A stretch of DNA of 64,000 bases from Gemmatimonadota bacterium. GTDB taxonomy: Bacteria > JAAXHH01. The stretch covers positions 97,866 to 161,865 of the forward strand of contig JAPOZT010000017.1 in assembly GCA_026705925.1 (NCBI GenBank), in the 5' to 3' direction. The notes beneath the pieces are model-generated. The model worked only from the letters and a program-made list of their open reading frames with translations, was not told the origin of the DNA and made no database searches. Each line of letters begins with the position of its first letter. Positions within the stretch are counted from its first letter, which is position 1. Positions 46,970 through 57,060 of the stretch are shown here, piece by piece. The translations under genes and the position numbers were made by a program.

Positions 46970-48135
46970 GCGGAACCAATGACGTGGCCGGTACACGCGC
47001 TCCCGTTCTCCCCGGCTCGACCATCGGTATCCTCGGCAGCGGTCAACTCGGCCGCATGATCGCCATCGCCGCCCGGCGCATGGGTTACCGCGTCCACACC
47101 CTATCGCCCGAATCCGACTCGCCCACCGGTCACGTCGCAGACCGTGAAATCGTGGCTGCCTACGACGACGTGGAAGCCGTGAAACGCTTCGCCGAAGGCG
47201 TGGACGTCATCACCCTGGAGTTCGAGAACATATCGGCCGCCTGCGTCGACGCCGCGTCGCCGATTGCTCCTGTTCGCCCCAAGGGCAGCGTCCTCCACAC
47301 GACGCAGAACCGCCTGCGGGAGAAGACTTTTTTGGCGGAGCACGGGCTTCCGGTCGCGCCGTTTCGCCACGTCAAGTGGAGGGAGGAACTGGCAGCGGCC
47401 ACCGAGGAAATCGGCACGCCCGCCGTGCTCAAGACAGCAGGATTCGGCTATGACGGCAAGGGGCAGGTGAAGATCGAATCGGCCGACGACGTGGTCCGTG
47501 CGTGGACGTCCATGACGGGGCAGGAAGCGGTGCTCGAAGCGTTTATCGACTTCAAGCTGGAACTGTCGGTCGTCGCCGCACGAGGATTGACCGGAGATTT
47601 CGCCCATTACGGTGCCGTCCAGAACAAGCATTCAAACCACATACTTGACGTCACGGCCGCCCCGGCCGACGTGTCGGGTGCGGTTAACGTCACCGCAGTA
47701 AACCTTACGCGGAAGGTATTCGAAGCCCTCGATGTCGTCGGGGTCGCCTGCGTCGAGTACTTCCTCGACCGCGACGGGAACCTTATCATCAACGAGATTG
47801 CACCTCGCGTCCACAACTCGGGCCACTTCACCTTCGACGCCTGCGTCACCAGCCAGTTTGAGCAGCAGGTCCGCGCCGTGTGCGACCTGCCTCTCGGGTC
47901 GACCGAGCAGCCCCGGCCCGCGGCCATGGCCAACCTGCTGGGAGATCTGTGGGTGAATGGCGAACCTGATTGGGCGTCAGCCCTGGCCATACCGGAAGTC
48001 AAGCTGCACCTGTACGGAAAACAGGAAGCCCGGCCAGGAAGAAAGATGGGGCATTTGACGGCGATGGCGGATACGCGGGAGCAGGCGGTGGAAAAGGTGG
48101 TGGAGGCGAGGCGGAGTCTGGACAGTTCTTTGTAA
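46966..48135 (+). CDS. purK: 5-(carboxyamino)imidazole ribonucleotide synthase
   Basis: [30 protein letters not shown]...[14 protein letters not shown]...[25 protein letters not shown]. Confidence 0.95.
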   Translation: MSGTNDVAGTRAPVLPGSTIGILGSGQLGRMIAIAARRMGYRVHTLSPESDSPTGHVADREIVAAYDDVEAVKRFAEGVDVITLEFENISAACVDAASPIAPVRPKGSVLHTTQNRLREKTFLAEHGLPVAPFRHVKWREELAAATEEIGTPAVLKTAGFGYDGKGQVKIESADDVVRAWTSMTGQEAVLEAFIDFKLELSVVAARGLTGDFAHYGAVQNKHSNHILDVTAAPADVSGAVNVTAVNLTRKVFEALDVVGVACVEYFLDRDGNLIINEIAPRVHNSGHFTFDACVTSQFEQQVRAVCDLPLGSTEQPRPAAMANLLGDLWVNGEPDWASALAIPEVKLHLYGKQEARPGRKMGHLTAMADTREQAVEKVVEARRSLDSSL

Positions 48136-48173
48136 GATTGTTACCGGTTGAATGCTGCGCCGCAAGACTTAAA

Positions 48174-48743
48174 CTAGAACGACACCTCCAGACCGATGCC
48201 TACCGTGCCGGCTGATTGATCGGCAATTTGGACGTCAAACGTTGGATAAAATCGAAGACTTCCGGATACTGGAAAGGTCGTCTGCTGCCAGACATCCCTC
48301 CTGATCAGCGCGCCGACCATATACCCGGTTATCGCAAGGCTGGAACCCCCGATCGAAGCAGCCAACCTTCCATCGATCCAGGGTTTTCCGTCACAGGAAT
48401 CATCAGATACCGTTCCCTTTTCACAGGAGTTATCTGCGATATGACTCAATACAATGCCGGCCACGACCCCGATGCCCCCGCCAACAAGGAAACCTACCGT
48501 CCTGTATGACCTTGATCCCACGTGACGCTCAAGCAATTCGATTTCGCCATGGCGAATCCGCAGAGGATTTCCGTCTCGCTGAATCAAGCTGAAACTGGTT
48601 GAGTCATGGGCCGATAAGTAACCATCATAACGAGCATCCGGCGTAGTGACTCGAAGCCTTTCCCCCACACTTTGTGCTGCAGTAAACGATGGATAGCCCA
48701 CAGAAAGCAGTAAAATAAAAACAGTAATCGGTATCCTCCTCAC
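48174..48743 (-). CDS. Hypothetical exported/membrane protein (GTG start)
   Basis: VRRIPITVFILLLSVGYPSFTAAQSVGERLRVTTPDARYDGYLSAHDSTSF...; GTGA overlap with upstream gene stop. Confidence 0.55.
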   Translation of the reverse strand: MRRIPITVFILLLSVGYPSFTAAQSVGERLRVTTPDARYDGYLSAHDSTSFSLIQRDGNPLRIRHGEIELLERHVGSRSYRTVGFLVGGGIGVVAGIVLSHIADNSCEKGTVSDDSCDGKPWIDGRLAASIGGSSLAITGYMVGALIRRDVWQQTTFPVSGSLRFYPTFDVQIADQSAGTVGIGLEVSF

Positions 48744-49804
48744 ACCATCCCCCGCAACGTCTCCACCGCCTCGTCCAGATACTCGTCCTGAGTAAGATCT
48801 CCCTCGACCAGATCCGGTCGGTGACCGCCCCATTGCGTAGCCAGCACCAGCGTCTCGCCGATATCCCATAGCGTCCAGGCATTCGCGAATACCGGCAGGC
48901 AGTCCAGTTCCTGCCGGGTCAATGGGCGCACCTGGTTATATCCTTCCAGGAAGCAGCGCCAGATCTCGTCCGTCAGATGATCGGGCACCGTCTCGATGAT
49001 GTTATATTTGAAGGTCGCCACGTCATAAGCCCGCCAGCCGAAGGCACACTGGTCGAAATCCAGGATGCAGTATCCGTTGTCGGGATGGTACAGGATGTTT
49101 CCTACATGCAGATCGGCGTGAATGAGACCGTAGATGTCCTTACCCTTGCCCAGCGCGTTGATCTGCCGGCGCATATGATCGGCGTAATCCTTGAAGAAAG
49201 ACAGATTCTCGCCGCGCCGCTCCTTCAGGATGGATTCCAGTGTCTGCAGCGGGCCGTCCAGCAGATATTGCAGATCGAAATGATGACGACAGTACGGCCT
49301 TGGAAACTGGTCCGCCCGCTGGTGTATCTCAGCCACCGCAGCACCGAAGGAAATCACGACCGGTTCCTTCACTTCGGGATACCAGGTCACGTGCTCCTCG
49401 CCTTTGAAGAAGCGAAACAGGGCGCTGCAGGCCCCGTCGCGCCACGGGGCGGGACGGCCGGATTCAGCATCCAGAGTACTCAGCCGTTGCCCATCCAGCC
49501 GCTTAACCGGCTCAGGTACCGCCAGTTTGAATTCTTTCAGGTAGGCCAGCAGGTCGAGCTCATACCGGTAGGCCTCGGGATTGCGGACGTAGAAGTCATG
49601 ATCCGTATAAATCCGGTAGACGTACCTCTGATCCTGCGTCGTAATTAGAAAGTTCCTGTTGGCCCCGGGCTCCAGTTCGCGTACATCCACGGGTGTAGCC
49701 AGGCCATAGTGCTCCACCAGGTATGCGGCGACGGCGGAACAGGACTGCTCCGAAGATCTATCAGATGCGGAAGAATCGGAAGTATTGTTCATGATGGGTG
49801 CCAA
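48740..49804 (-). CDS. Aminoglycoside phosphotransferase/homoserine kinase-like kinase
   Basis: LIHADLHVGNILYHPDNGYCILDFDQCAFGWRAYDVATF catalytic HxDxxxxN and DFD motifs. Confidence 0.88.
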   Translation of the reverse strand: MAPIMNNTSDSSASDRSSEQSCSAVAAYLVEHYGLATPVDVRELEPGANRNFLITTQDQRYVYRIYTDHDFYVRNPEAYRYELDLLAYLKEFKLAVPEPVKRLDGQRLSTLDAESGRPAPWRDGACSALFRFFKGEEHVTWYPEVKEPVVISFGAAVAEIHQRADQFPRPYCRHHFDLQYLLDGPLQTLESILKERRGENLSFFKDYADHMRRQINALGKGKDIYGLIHADLHVGNILYHPDNGYCILDFDQCAFGWRAYDVATFKYNIIETVPDHLTDEIWRCFLEGYNQVRPLTRQELDCLPVFANAWTLWDIGETLVLATQWGGHRPDLVEGDLTQDEYLDEAVETLRGMV

Positions 49805-49846
49805 TATGAGTCTGCAAACTTGACCAGGGCAACAAGTTTAATTTCA

Positions 49847-49946
49847 TTGCCTGAGCGACCCAATGTCATCGTCCTGATGTCCGGCCAGCAACAGCTCGAC
49901 ATGGTGAGTTGCTCGGACTGAACGAGGTATGCCGAATGCCGCACAT
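49847..49946 (+). pseudogene. 5' fragment of a sulfatase gene (relative of 51195..52655)
   Basis: cattgcctgagcgacccaatgtcatcgtcctgatgtccggccagcaacagctcgacatggtgagttgct... aligns with 51193 onward; protein LPERPNVIVLMSGQQQLDMVSCSD* vs PKRPNIVVLMSDQQRLDTVSCYG. Confidence 0.8.
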
Positions 49947-49970
49947 CTATCTGAGGAATGTATGAATAAG

Positions 49971-51083
49971 GCGGGATTCATGAATCGTGTGCTGATTTGC
50001 CTTCTCGGTGCAATGATAGTCGTTGCCGCGTTTTTCGTTTACCTGATTTTTCGCCCGGATGTTGGAACCCGGATTTTCTTTGGAACGGGCCCCTCATCGG
50101 TAGAAATCAAGCTCAAGCACGATTACGAGGTCCCCGCCGCGGACGAGAAAACCGAGGCCATCGTGGCGGCTGCAAGGCACTTTCTGGATTCGCTGGACGA
50201 CAGTCAAAGACAAGCGGCGACATACCGGTTTTCCGATAACGCTCAGCGCTCGAACTGGTCCAACTTCCCCGAGGGCATGGTTCCGCGAGGAGGTGTAATG
50301 CTCGGTGTGCTCACTGTAACTCAGCGGGCAAACCTGGATGAGCTTCTTGGGGAACTGCTGAGTGAAACCGGCATGAAAAACATCACGCATCAACTGGCCG
50401 CGGAAGACCTGCTGGTCTCTGGAGACGTGCTCGGCGTCATGAAATACGGCAGCAGGTATTTCACCGCTGCTTTTCTTGGTGAACCGTCCACTACTGCCCC
50501 CTGGATGTTCCAGTTCGGCGGGCACCATCTCGCCATAAACGCCACCGTTTTCGGACCGAACGTTTCCTTTTCACCGATGCTGACAGGCGGTCAACCGCTG
50601 CACTTGCACCTGGACGGTGACGACATCTTCGTTACGCGAAGGGAAACCGCGGCGGCACAGGCGTTCATGGAGAGCCTTACGGATGTGCAGAAGGGATACG
50701 CCGTGCGATCAGATCAGCCCATCGACCTCCTTCTGGGCCCGGGAAAGTATGGTGTTACCGTTGCGCCTGAAGGCATCAAGGGAAGCGAACTGACCGCCAT
50801 CCAAAAAACATTGCTCCTGGATGTCATTGAGGCCCGTCTGGGTTTTATGAACAACGACGATTATGCGCAGAAAATGAAAGCCGTGGTGGCCGATATCGAG
50901 GACACGTACTTTGGATGGTGGGGACGGCGGGATGTTCCGGGCGCCGCGTATTTCCGCGTAACCGGTCCGTCCATCGTACTCGAATACGCGGTTCAAAACG
51001 GCGAGGACACCGTAGATCACGTTCACAGCATGTATCGAGAGATGGATAACGACTACGGTTCCGCATGGATCGGGACCGAGTGA
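49971..51083 (+). CDS. DUF3500-like protein with N-terminal TM/signal anchor
   Basis: ARHFLDSLDDSQRQAATYRFSDNAQRSNWSNFPEGMVPRGGVMLGVLT...APWMFQFGGHHLAINATVFGPNVSFSPMLTGGQP; start codon uncertain (ORF opens at 49929). Confidence 0.7.
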   Translation, partial: AGFMNRVLICLLGAMIVVAAFFVYLIFRPDVGTRIFFGTGPSSVEIKLKHDYEVPAADEKTEAIVAAARHFLDSLDDSQRQAATYRFSDNAQRSNWSNFPEGMVPRGGVMLGVLTVTQRANLDELLGELLSETGMKNITHQLAAEDLLVSGDVLGVMKYGSRYFTAAFLGEPSTTAPWMFQFGGHHLAINATVFGPNVSFSPMLTGGQPLHLHLDGDDIFVTRRETAAAQAFMESLTDVQKGYAVRSDQPIDLLLGPGKYGVTVAPEGIKGSELTAIQKTLLLDVIEARLGFMNNDDYAQKMKAVVADIEDTYFGWWGRRDVPGAAYFRVTGPSIVLEYAVQNGEDTVDHVHSMYREMDNDYGSAWIGTE

Positions 51084-51194
51084 ATCCGGCGAGCGTGTTT
51101 TTAGGTCAAGCCAATAGATTAAGTTCAATGCTTGAACGGTGTTAATTTACTTGAACTGTGTTATTTCGAACACTGACGCAGAGAGGAGCACCCA

Positions 51195-52655
51195 TTGCCC
51201 AAGCGACCCAATATCGTCGTCCTGATGTCCGACCAGCAGCGGCTCGACACGGTGAGTTGCTACGGGCTGAACGAGGTGTGCCGCACGCCGCACATCGACG
51301 CCCTGGCCGCGCGGGGCGTGCGCTTCGACTGGGCGTTCACGCCGACGGCGATCTGCTCGCCGGCCCGCGCCTCCTTCTACACGGGCCTCTATCCGCACAA
51401 ACACGGGGTGACGGCCAACGGCCTGTGCCTGAACGAGGGCGTGCGCGGCATCAACCACTACCTGTCGGATGCAGGTTACCGCTGTGGGTACGCCGGCAAG
51501 TGGCACGTGGACCAGGAAACCGGTCCCACGGGCTACGGGTTCACCGGCAAGGATTTCATGGGCTACGGCTTCCCCGGTGGGAATCTGCTTCCCGGCCTGC
51601 AGTTCGGCGGCAGCCTGAGCAGCCACAACCATTACGCCGACTACCTCAAGGAAAAGGGTTTCGACCCGCCGCCCACGGTCTCGCACCGTTACGTCGGCAC
51701 GAATCCCTCGAACCAGCGCCAGGAGATGTTCGCCCTGCACGAAGGGCCGGTCGAGTCGTGCATCGAGTACTTCGTCGCGGAGGAAGCCATCCGCGTGCTC
51801 GACGAGGTGGCCGGCGGCGAGGAACCCTTCTTCCTATGGGCCAATTTCTGGGGTCCGCACAGCCCTTCGCTGGTCCCGGAGCCGTACTTCTCCATGTACG
51901 ACCCGAAGTCCATTCCCGAGCATCCGGGGTACGCCGAGACCTTCGAGAAGAAGCCCTATCGCCAGAAGCTCATCGAAAACCTCTGGGGGCTGGGCGACTA
52001 CGGCTGGGAAGGATTCCAGGAAATCGGCGCACGCTATTTCGGGCACTGCACACTCCTCGACGACATGGTGGGACGCGTCGTGGCGCACCTGGAGAAACTG
52101 GGCGAACTCGACAACACCATCATCGTATACACCGCCGACCACGGCGACTGCCTCGGCGCGCACAAGCTGATTGAGAAGGGCGAATTCATGTACGACGAGA
52201 TCTACCGCATCCCCCTCGTCATTGCCCATCCCGGCTGTCATGCGCCCGGCACGGCCTGCGAGGAGTTCGTCTACCTCCACGAAATCATGCTCTCGTCCCT
52301 CGACGCCGCGGTTGTCGAAGTGCCCGCCGATCTCGATGGCCAATCCTTTCTCCCGGCCATCGAAGGACGCCCCTTTGCGAATGGGCGCGAGGAAGTCTAC
52401 TGCGTCTTCGACCGCCACTTCACCGTCGCCAATCAGCGCATGGTCCGCACCCGAACCCACCAGTTCACCTTTAATTCGGCCGATCCCGGCGAGCTGTACG
52501 ATCTGCTGCGCGACCCCTACCAGCTCGACAACGTGTACGGCGAACCGGAATATGAAACTGTAAGACAGGATTTAATGGGTCGGATGGAACGCTACATGGA
52601 GGAACTGGGCGATCCGCTGCGCGGATGGTTCGGGCGGATCAAGGGCGCGTATTAG
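51195..52655 (+). CDS. Sulfatase (type I), TTG start
   Basis: PKRPNIVVLMSDQQRLDTVSCYGLNEVCRTPHIDALAARGVRFDWAFTPTAICSPARASFYTGLYPHKHG; CSPAR active site; RBS gaggag. Confidence 0.93.
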   Translation: MPKRPNIVVLMSDQQRLDTVSCYGLNEVCRTPHIDALAARGVRFDWAFTPTAICSPARASFYTGLYPHKHGVTANGLCLNEGVRGINHYLSDAGYRCGYAGKWHVDQETGPTGYGFTGKDFMGYGFPGGNLLPGLQFGGSLSSHNHYADYLKEKGFDPPPTVSHRYVGTNPSNQRQEMFALHEGPVESCIEYFVAEEAIRVLDEVAGGEEPFFLWANFWGPHSPSLVPEPYFSMYDPKSIPEHPGYAETFEKKPYRQKLIENLWGLGDYGWEGFQEIGARYFGHCTLLDDMVGRVVAHLEKLGELDNTIIVYTADHGDCLGAHKLIEKGEFMYDEIYRIPLVIAHPGCHAPGTACEEFVYLHEIMLSSLDAAVVEVPADLDGQSFLPAIEGRPFANGREEVYCVFDRHFTVANQRMVRTRTHQFTFNSADPGELYDLLRDPYQLDNVYGEPEYETVRQDLMGRMERYMEELGDPLRGWFGRIKGAY

Positions 52656-53553
52656 CCTGTGCCCATTCGCGGAGAGGTACGTCGTCCTTGTCTTCCGACA
52701 TCCAATGCCGGGAAGCGGGGTGGTAGTACGGGTCCGGTCCCATCGGGTCGCCCTTCGGGGACAGGGCGCCCAGCAGCTGCCGCCGGACAGGCGAGCTTCT
52801 TTCGATGAGTCCAGGGTCCTGCTCGTTGTAATCCGTCGGCCGAAGCCAGCGGTAATGATATCCCACGTGTATGATCTTGCGCGTCTTCCGCGAGAGGTTG
52901 GGGCCGACGCAGTGCCACACCGCGGTGCGCCACAACACGGCCGAGCCGACGGGCAGCCTAAGCTCGACCGCCCCTTCCGGATCCGACCCATTCTCCCTTC
53001 CGAATAGTTCCGCGGGCTGGCGCCGGTGGCTACCCGGTACCAGCCACAGGTTGCCGCAATCGGTCTCGGTCATGTCATAGAGCACGTAGAATACCTTCAT
53101 CTCCATGAACGGAAGGCGTCCATCGAGGGAAGGCGCCATGAACAGATCGTCGCTCGCCAGGTCGGGATGCCAGCCGACGTTGCGGTATCCCGCCTGGTGG
53201 TCTTCGCCCTTGCCGACGCCCGAAATGCGGTCCTTCAAATCCTCGGGATAGGGCGGCCGGTAGTCCAGGTGCGTGGTGCGGATCTGGATGTTCCAGCCGA
53301 TCGCATCCACCACCAGGGGCAGCATGCGTGGGTGGTCGATGAGGTCGAGAAAGGCCTCGTGATGGGCCAGGGCGTTTCGCACGGCAAAGGGATCATCGGG
53401 GCCCAGGTCCTTCTCCGCACGAATCCGGTCGCCGACCTCGTCGATGGCCGCAAGCAACCGGTCGAGTTCGGCCTGGTCGAAGAACTCTTCGAGAATGATA
53501 AAGCCCTTCTCGTCAAAGTCTTTGGCCTGTTTTGGCGTCATCGCGAGAGGCAT
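52639..53553 (-). CDS. Phytanoyl-CoA dioxygenase (PhyH) family protein
   Basis: KDFDEKGFIILEEFFDQAELDRLLAAIDEVGDRI...GWHPDLASDDLF...DCGNLWLVPGSHRRQP; 17-bp convergent overlap with sulfatase. Confidence 0.9.
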   Translation of the reverse strand: MPLAMTPKQAKDFDEKGFIILEEFFDQAELDRLLAAIDEVGDRIRAEKDLGPDDPFAVRNALAHHEAFLDLIDHPRMLPLVVDAIGWNIQIRTTHLDYRPPYPEDLKDRISGVGKGEDHQAGYRNVGWHPDLASDDLFMAPSLDGRLPFMEMKVFYVLYDMTETDCGNLWLVPGSHRRQPAELFGRENGSDPEGAVELRLPVGSAVLWRTAVWHCVGPNLSRKTRKIIHVGYHYRWLRPTDYNEQDPGLIERSSPVRRQLLGALSPKGDPMGPDPYYHPASRHWMSEDKDDVPLREWAQANTRP

Positions 53554-53571
53554 CTAAGTCTCCCTTGTCTC

Positions 53572-53644
53572 CTCACCGCGCCAGCTCACCGCACCAGCCA
53601 CGTGCTGATGGACGGCCCAGCTCACCGCGCCAGCCACGTGCTGA
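53572..53644. repeat. 36-bp tandem repeat containing the 3' end of the flanking PotD-like gene
   Basis: ctcaccgc(a/g)ccagccacgtgctgatggacggcccag at 53585 and 53621 plus partial at 53572. Confidence 0.85.
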
Positions 53645-54716
53645 AGCGCTCGTTCATCTCTTCGCCGTTGTCGCTCCACCATTCCCAATCGTCGTGCAGC
53701 GCGCGCGCCACGTTCTCCGGACTCGTGGGCATGTGAGGCCGCATGTCCACGCCCGTCTCGGAGTGGGTCGAGATCAGGGGCATGGCGGAACGGCGCGTTG
53801 GGCTGTAGGCGATGTGCCGGGCAAGGCTGGCCATGGACTCTGCCTGGCTGGCAAATTCGAGAAACCGGCGTGCGGCATCGAGGTTGCGCGTGCCCTCGAC
53901 GATGCCATAGCCGCTCGTATACAGTATCTGGCTGTTCCAGAGTATGACGAAGGGTTGTCCCTCAAGCTCCTGGGCATTGAAGATACGTCCATTGGCTGCC
54001 GTGGTCATCGTTACCTCTCCATCGGCCAGCATCTGTGGGGGATGGGCAGCCGTTTCCCACCATACGATCTGTTCCTTGATCGTGTCCAGTTTGCGGAACG
54101 CACGGCGCACACCGTCCTCGGTGTCAAGTGTGGTATACACATCCTCCCGCGGAACACCGTCAGCCATGAGGGCAAACTCGAGATTGGCCACCGGCGAACG
54201 TTTCATTCCCCGTCTGCCCGGAAACTTTTCCAGGTCGAAGAAGTCGGCTATCGTAGTGGGTTTCACGTCGCCGATTCGCTCGTCGTTGTACGCGATCATC
54301 CTCGAAAAGAACAACTTGGTTGCGCCGCATTCGGTGATCGTACCCTCTACAAAATCATCCGTTGCGGACGCGCCGTCGGCGCCCTTTGGCAGGTCGTCGA
54401 TGCTGACGGGAACGAGCAGCCCTTCGTCGCAACCCCGGACGAGTTCGGGCATATTCAGATCAACTACATCCCAGAACACGTTACCCATCTCCACCTGGGC
54501 TCGGATCTGCGCCAATCCTCCGGTGTAGTCCTCCAGGTTGATCTTGATGCCTGTTTCCGCCTCGAACCGTTCGTGGTAGCTTCTATCGCAGGCCCGAGCG
54601 TAAGAACCGCCGAAACTGACGACGGTGATCGTCTGGTTTTGGGCAGATACCTGGTCCGATGGATATACAGAAAGCCAGGCCAAGACCACGAAGGCCGAAA
54701 GGACGATACGAATCAT
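53622..54716 (-). CDS. ABC transporter substrate-binding protein, PotD-like (orphan paralog 1)
   Basis: MIRIVLSAFVVLAWLSVYPSDQVSAQNQTITVVSFGGSYARACDRSYHERFEAETGIKINLEDYTGGLAQIRAQVE...MNERFSTWLAR. Confidence 0.88.
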   Translation of the reverse strand: MIRIVLSAFVVLAWLSVYPSDQVSAQNQTITVVSFGGSYARACDRSYHERFEAETGIKINLEDYTGGLAQIRAQVEMGNVFWDVVDLNMPELVRGCDEGLLVPVSIDDLPKGADGASATDDFVEGTITECGATKLFFSRMIAYNDERIGDVKPTTIADFFDLEKFPGRRGMKRSPVANLEFALMADGVPREDVYTTLDTEDGVRRAFRKLDTIKEQIVWWETAAHPPQMLADGEVTMTTAANGRIFNAQELEGQPFVILWNSQILYTSGYGIVEGTRNLDAARRFLEFASQAESMASLARHIAYSPTRRSAMPLISTHSETGVDMRPHMPTSPENVARALHDDWEWWSDNGEEMNERFSTWLAR

Positions 54717-54762
54717 GGGGGATCTGCTCGGTATACGGTCTCCTGGCTCCTCATCGCGCCGA

Positions 54763-54858
54763 CTCACCGCGCCAGCCACGTGCTGATGGACAGCCCAGCT
54801 CACCGCGCCAGCCACGTGCTGATGGATGGCCCAGCTCACCGCGCCAGCCACGTGCTGA
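54763..54858. repeat. 36-bp tandem repeat x3 containing the 3' end of the second PotD-like gene
   Basis: ctcaccgcgccagccacgtgctgatgga... at 54763, 54799, 54835. Confidence 0.88.
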
Positions 54859-55948
54859 AACGCTCGTTCATCTCTTCGCCGTTGTCGCTCCACCATTCCC
54901 AGTCGTTGTGCAGGGCGCGCGCCACGTTCTCCGGGGTCGTGGGCATGTGCGGTCTCATGTCCAGGCCCGTCTCGGCGTGGGTCGAGATCAGGGGCATGGC
55001 GGATCGGCGCGTCGGACTGTAGGCGATGTACCGGGCGAGGCCGGCCATGGACTCCGCCGTGGCGGCGAAGTCGAAAAACCGGAGCGCGGCATCAAGGTTG
55101 CGCGTGCCTTCGACGATGCCGAACCCACTCGTATCCAGGACCTGGCCGTCCCAGACGATGACGAAAGGCTGATCCTCCAGCACCTGGGCGTTGAAGATGC
55201 GCCCGTTGTAGGCCGTGGTCATCACGACCTCGCCGTCGGCCAGCAACTGCGGCGGATGGGCCCCGGTCTCCCACCATATGATGTGTTCCTTGATGGTATC
55301 CAGCTTGCGGAAGGCCCGGGCGATGCCCGCCTCCGTGTCTAGCGTGGCATACACCTCGTCCAGCGGCACCCCGTCCGCCATCAGCGCGAATTCGAGATTG
55401 ACCCGCGGAACTCGACGCATGCCCCTGCGGCCCGGGAACTTTTCCAGGTCGAAGAAGTCGTTGACGGTCTTGGGCTTCACGTCGCCGATGCGTTCGTCGT
55501 TGTATGCAAAAACCGTCGAAAAGAACAGGGTCGTCACGCCGCATTCCGAGATCGTACCCTCAACGAAGTCGTCCACGGCCGGCGTGCCATCAGCGCCCGG
55601 AGAAAAATCGTCGATGCTGATCGGAGCAAGCAGTCCTTCATCGCAACCCCGGACGATATCGGCGATATTCATATCAACTACGTCCCAGTATACATTTCCC
55701 ACGTCCACCTGCGCGCGGATCTGCGCCAGCCCGCCGTTGTAGTCCTCGAAGTTGATCTTAATGCCCGTTTCCGCTTCGAACCGCTCGTGGTAGCCCTTCT
55801 CACAGGCGCGGGAGTAGGAGCCGCCGAAGCTGACGACGGTGATTGTCTGGTTCTGGGCCGACACCTGGCCCGGGGGATATGCGGCGAGCGACGCCAATAC
55901 GATCAGGGATGATAGGACGATGCGAAATATGGGGGAATTACTCGACAT
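54836..55948 (-). CDS. ABC transporter substrate-binding protein, PotD-like (orphan paralog 2)
   Basis: AQNQTITVVSFGGSYSRACEKGYHERFEAETGIKINFEDYNGGLAQIRAQVDVGNVYWDVVD...MNERFSTWLAR. Confidence 0.9.
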   Translation of the reverse strand: MSSNSPIFRIVLSSLIVLASLAAYPPGQVSAQNQTITVVSFGGSYSRACEKGYHERFEAETGIKINFEDYNGGLAQIRAQVDVGNVYWDVVDMNIADIVRGCDEGLLAPISIDDFSPGADGTPAVDDFVEGTISECGVTTLFFSTVFAYNDERIGDVKPKTVNDFFDLEKFPGRRGMRRVPRVNLEFALMADGVPLDEVYATLDTEAGIARAFRKLDTIKEHIIWWETGAHPPQLLADGEVVMTTAYNGRIFNAQVLEDQPFVIVWDGQVLDTSGFGIVEGTRNLDAALRFFDFAATAESMAGLARYIAYSPTRRSAMPLISTHAETGLDMRPHMPTTPENVARALHNDWEWWSDNGEEMNERFSTWLAR

Positions 55949-56008
55949 TCGGATTACTCTCAGGATGTTCGGAATGGGAAGGTGATGGTTGGTAGGATAG
56001 ACGGTTGG

Positions 56009-56036
56009 TTGACCTGATGAAGTTAAGTTAGGTCAA
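56009..56036. promoter_or_regulatory. Candidate operator: 7-bp inverted repeat upstream of PotD paralog 2
   Basis: TTGACCT (56009-56015) - N14 - AGGTCAA (56030-56036). Confidence 0.4.
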
Positions 56037-56069
56037 ATGTGCTGGTAATCAATACAAAACGGGTGGGAT

Positions 56070-56951
56070 TTACGGGTAAGCTCTGTAAATCGCAGGCGTA
56101 AGGCGAACACGATCCGCCAGCGGAGGTTCCAGGCGGTAGGCTCGCGCTTTTCTCCGAAAGTCGTATAACCTCACAACCCTGAAGATCTCGGGATTTTCCT
56201 CGGATACGCTCAATTCGTTCCGCGTAATGAAGAACGGGGTAGTCTTCGGACCGTTCGTCGTTTTGATTTCCAGCCAGCGCTCGCGGCTGGCCTCGTAACC
56301 TGCGCCTGATCCGTGGAAAGACAGGATGTCGTAGCCGTAACCGTCCCCATCGTCCCGGGCGACCCAACGTACGTTGTCTGCAAGGTCCTGCCTGCCCAGC
56401 ATGGACAACCTCTTCCGTTCCAATTCGAACACGAATTCCTCGCCCGCCTTTCCAAGCATACGATTGCGGGCATCCCGCTCGGCAGGGGGTTCGAACTTTC
56501 GGATAATCCTGCTGATGTCTTCCGGCAATTTTGGATCTGTGACTTCCGGAGGTAGCGGCGCGTCTACATAGACCTGTTCCGGGTCTACTACCTGTTCCGG
56601 ATCTATGCGAAACTCGGGTATGGGTTCCCCTACTGAAGCTGCCTCACCCGTCAGCGACGCATAAAGCACAGCGTCATCATGTAGTCGTGCCTGCACCGCC
56701 TCGAACAAGGCCTGCTGAAAGTTGCTATAAGGTTTATACCCATCGATATAGGGAAGACCGAGAACGGCCAACACCGCGCTGATGTTCATATGCTTGCGCT
56801 CAATCGATCCCTTGGTGCGATCAACCGTGTCCATGAGCGCAAGACGATGCTCGGTCTTGTTGTAACGGCGTCCCTCCAGTTCGAGCGCGAGCATCTCGAA
56901 ATAGTCTTCTACGATGGCGGAGATTTCGGCTTCGGACCAGTTACGGGGCAT
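56070..56951 (-). CDS. DUF3883-type (putative nuclease-fold) protein
   Basis: GKAGEEFVFELERKRL...DDGDGYGYDILSFHGSGAGYEASRERWLEIKTTNGPKTTPFFITRNELSVSEENPEIFRVVRLYDF. Confidence 0.75.
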   Translation of the reverse strand: MPRNWSEAEISAIVEDYFEMLALELEGRRYNKTEHRLALMDTVDRTKGSIERKHMNISAVLAVLGLPYIDGYKPYSNFQQALFEAVQARLHDDAVLYASLTGEAASVGEPIPEFRIDPEQVVDPEQVYVDAPLPPEVTDPKLPEDISRIIRKFEPPAERDARNRMLGKAGEEFVFELERKRLSMLGRQDLADNVRWVARDDGDGYGYDILSFHGSGAGYEASRERWLEIKTTNGPKTTPFFITRNELSVSEENPEIFRVVRLYDFRRKARAYRLEPPLADRVRLTPAIYRAYP

Positions 56952-57060
56952 GGGAGGGCTTCGTATGTCTTTGGATGTCAGGCAACGCTTTGGTCAGCAA
57001 ATGCAACTGTTTGTAATCTTGAAGGTACGCCCACGTTAACTATGCGCTCGTTTATATGAA

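Noticed and set aside
53572-54858. 36-bp repeats resembling CRISPR repeat length
   Set aside because: Units are directly contiguous with no spacers, and contain the 3' coding end of the adjacent PotD-like genes; no cas genes present.
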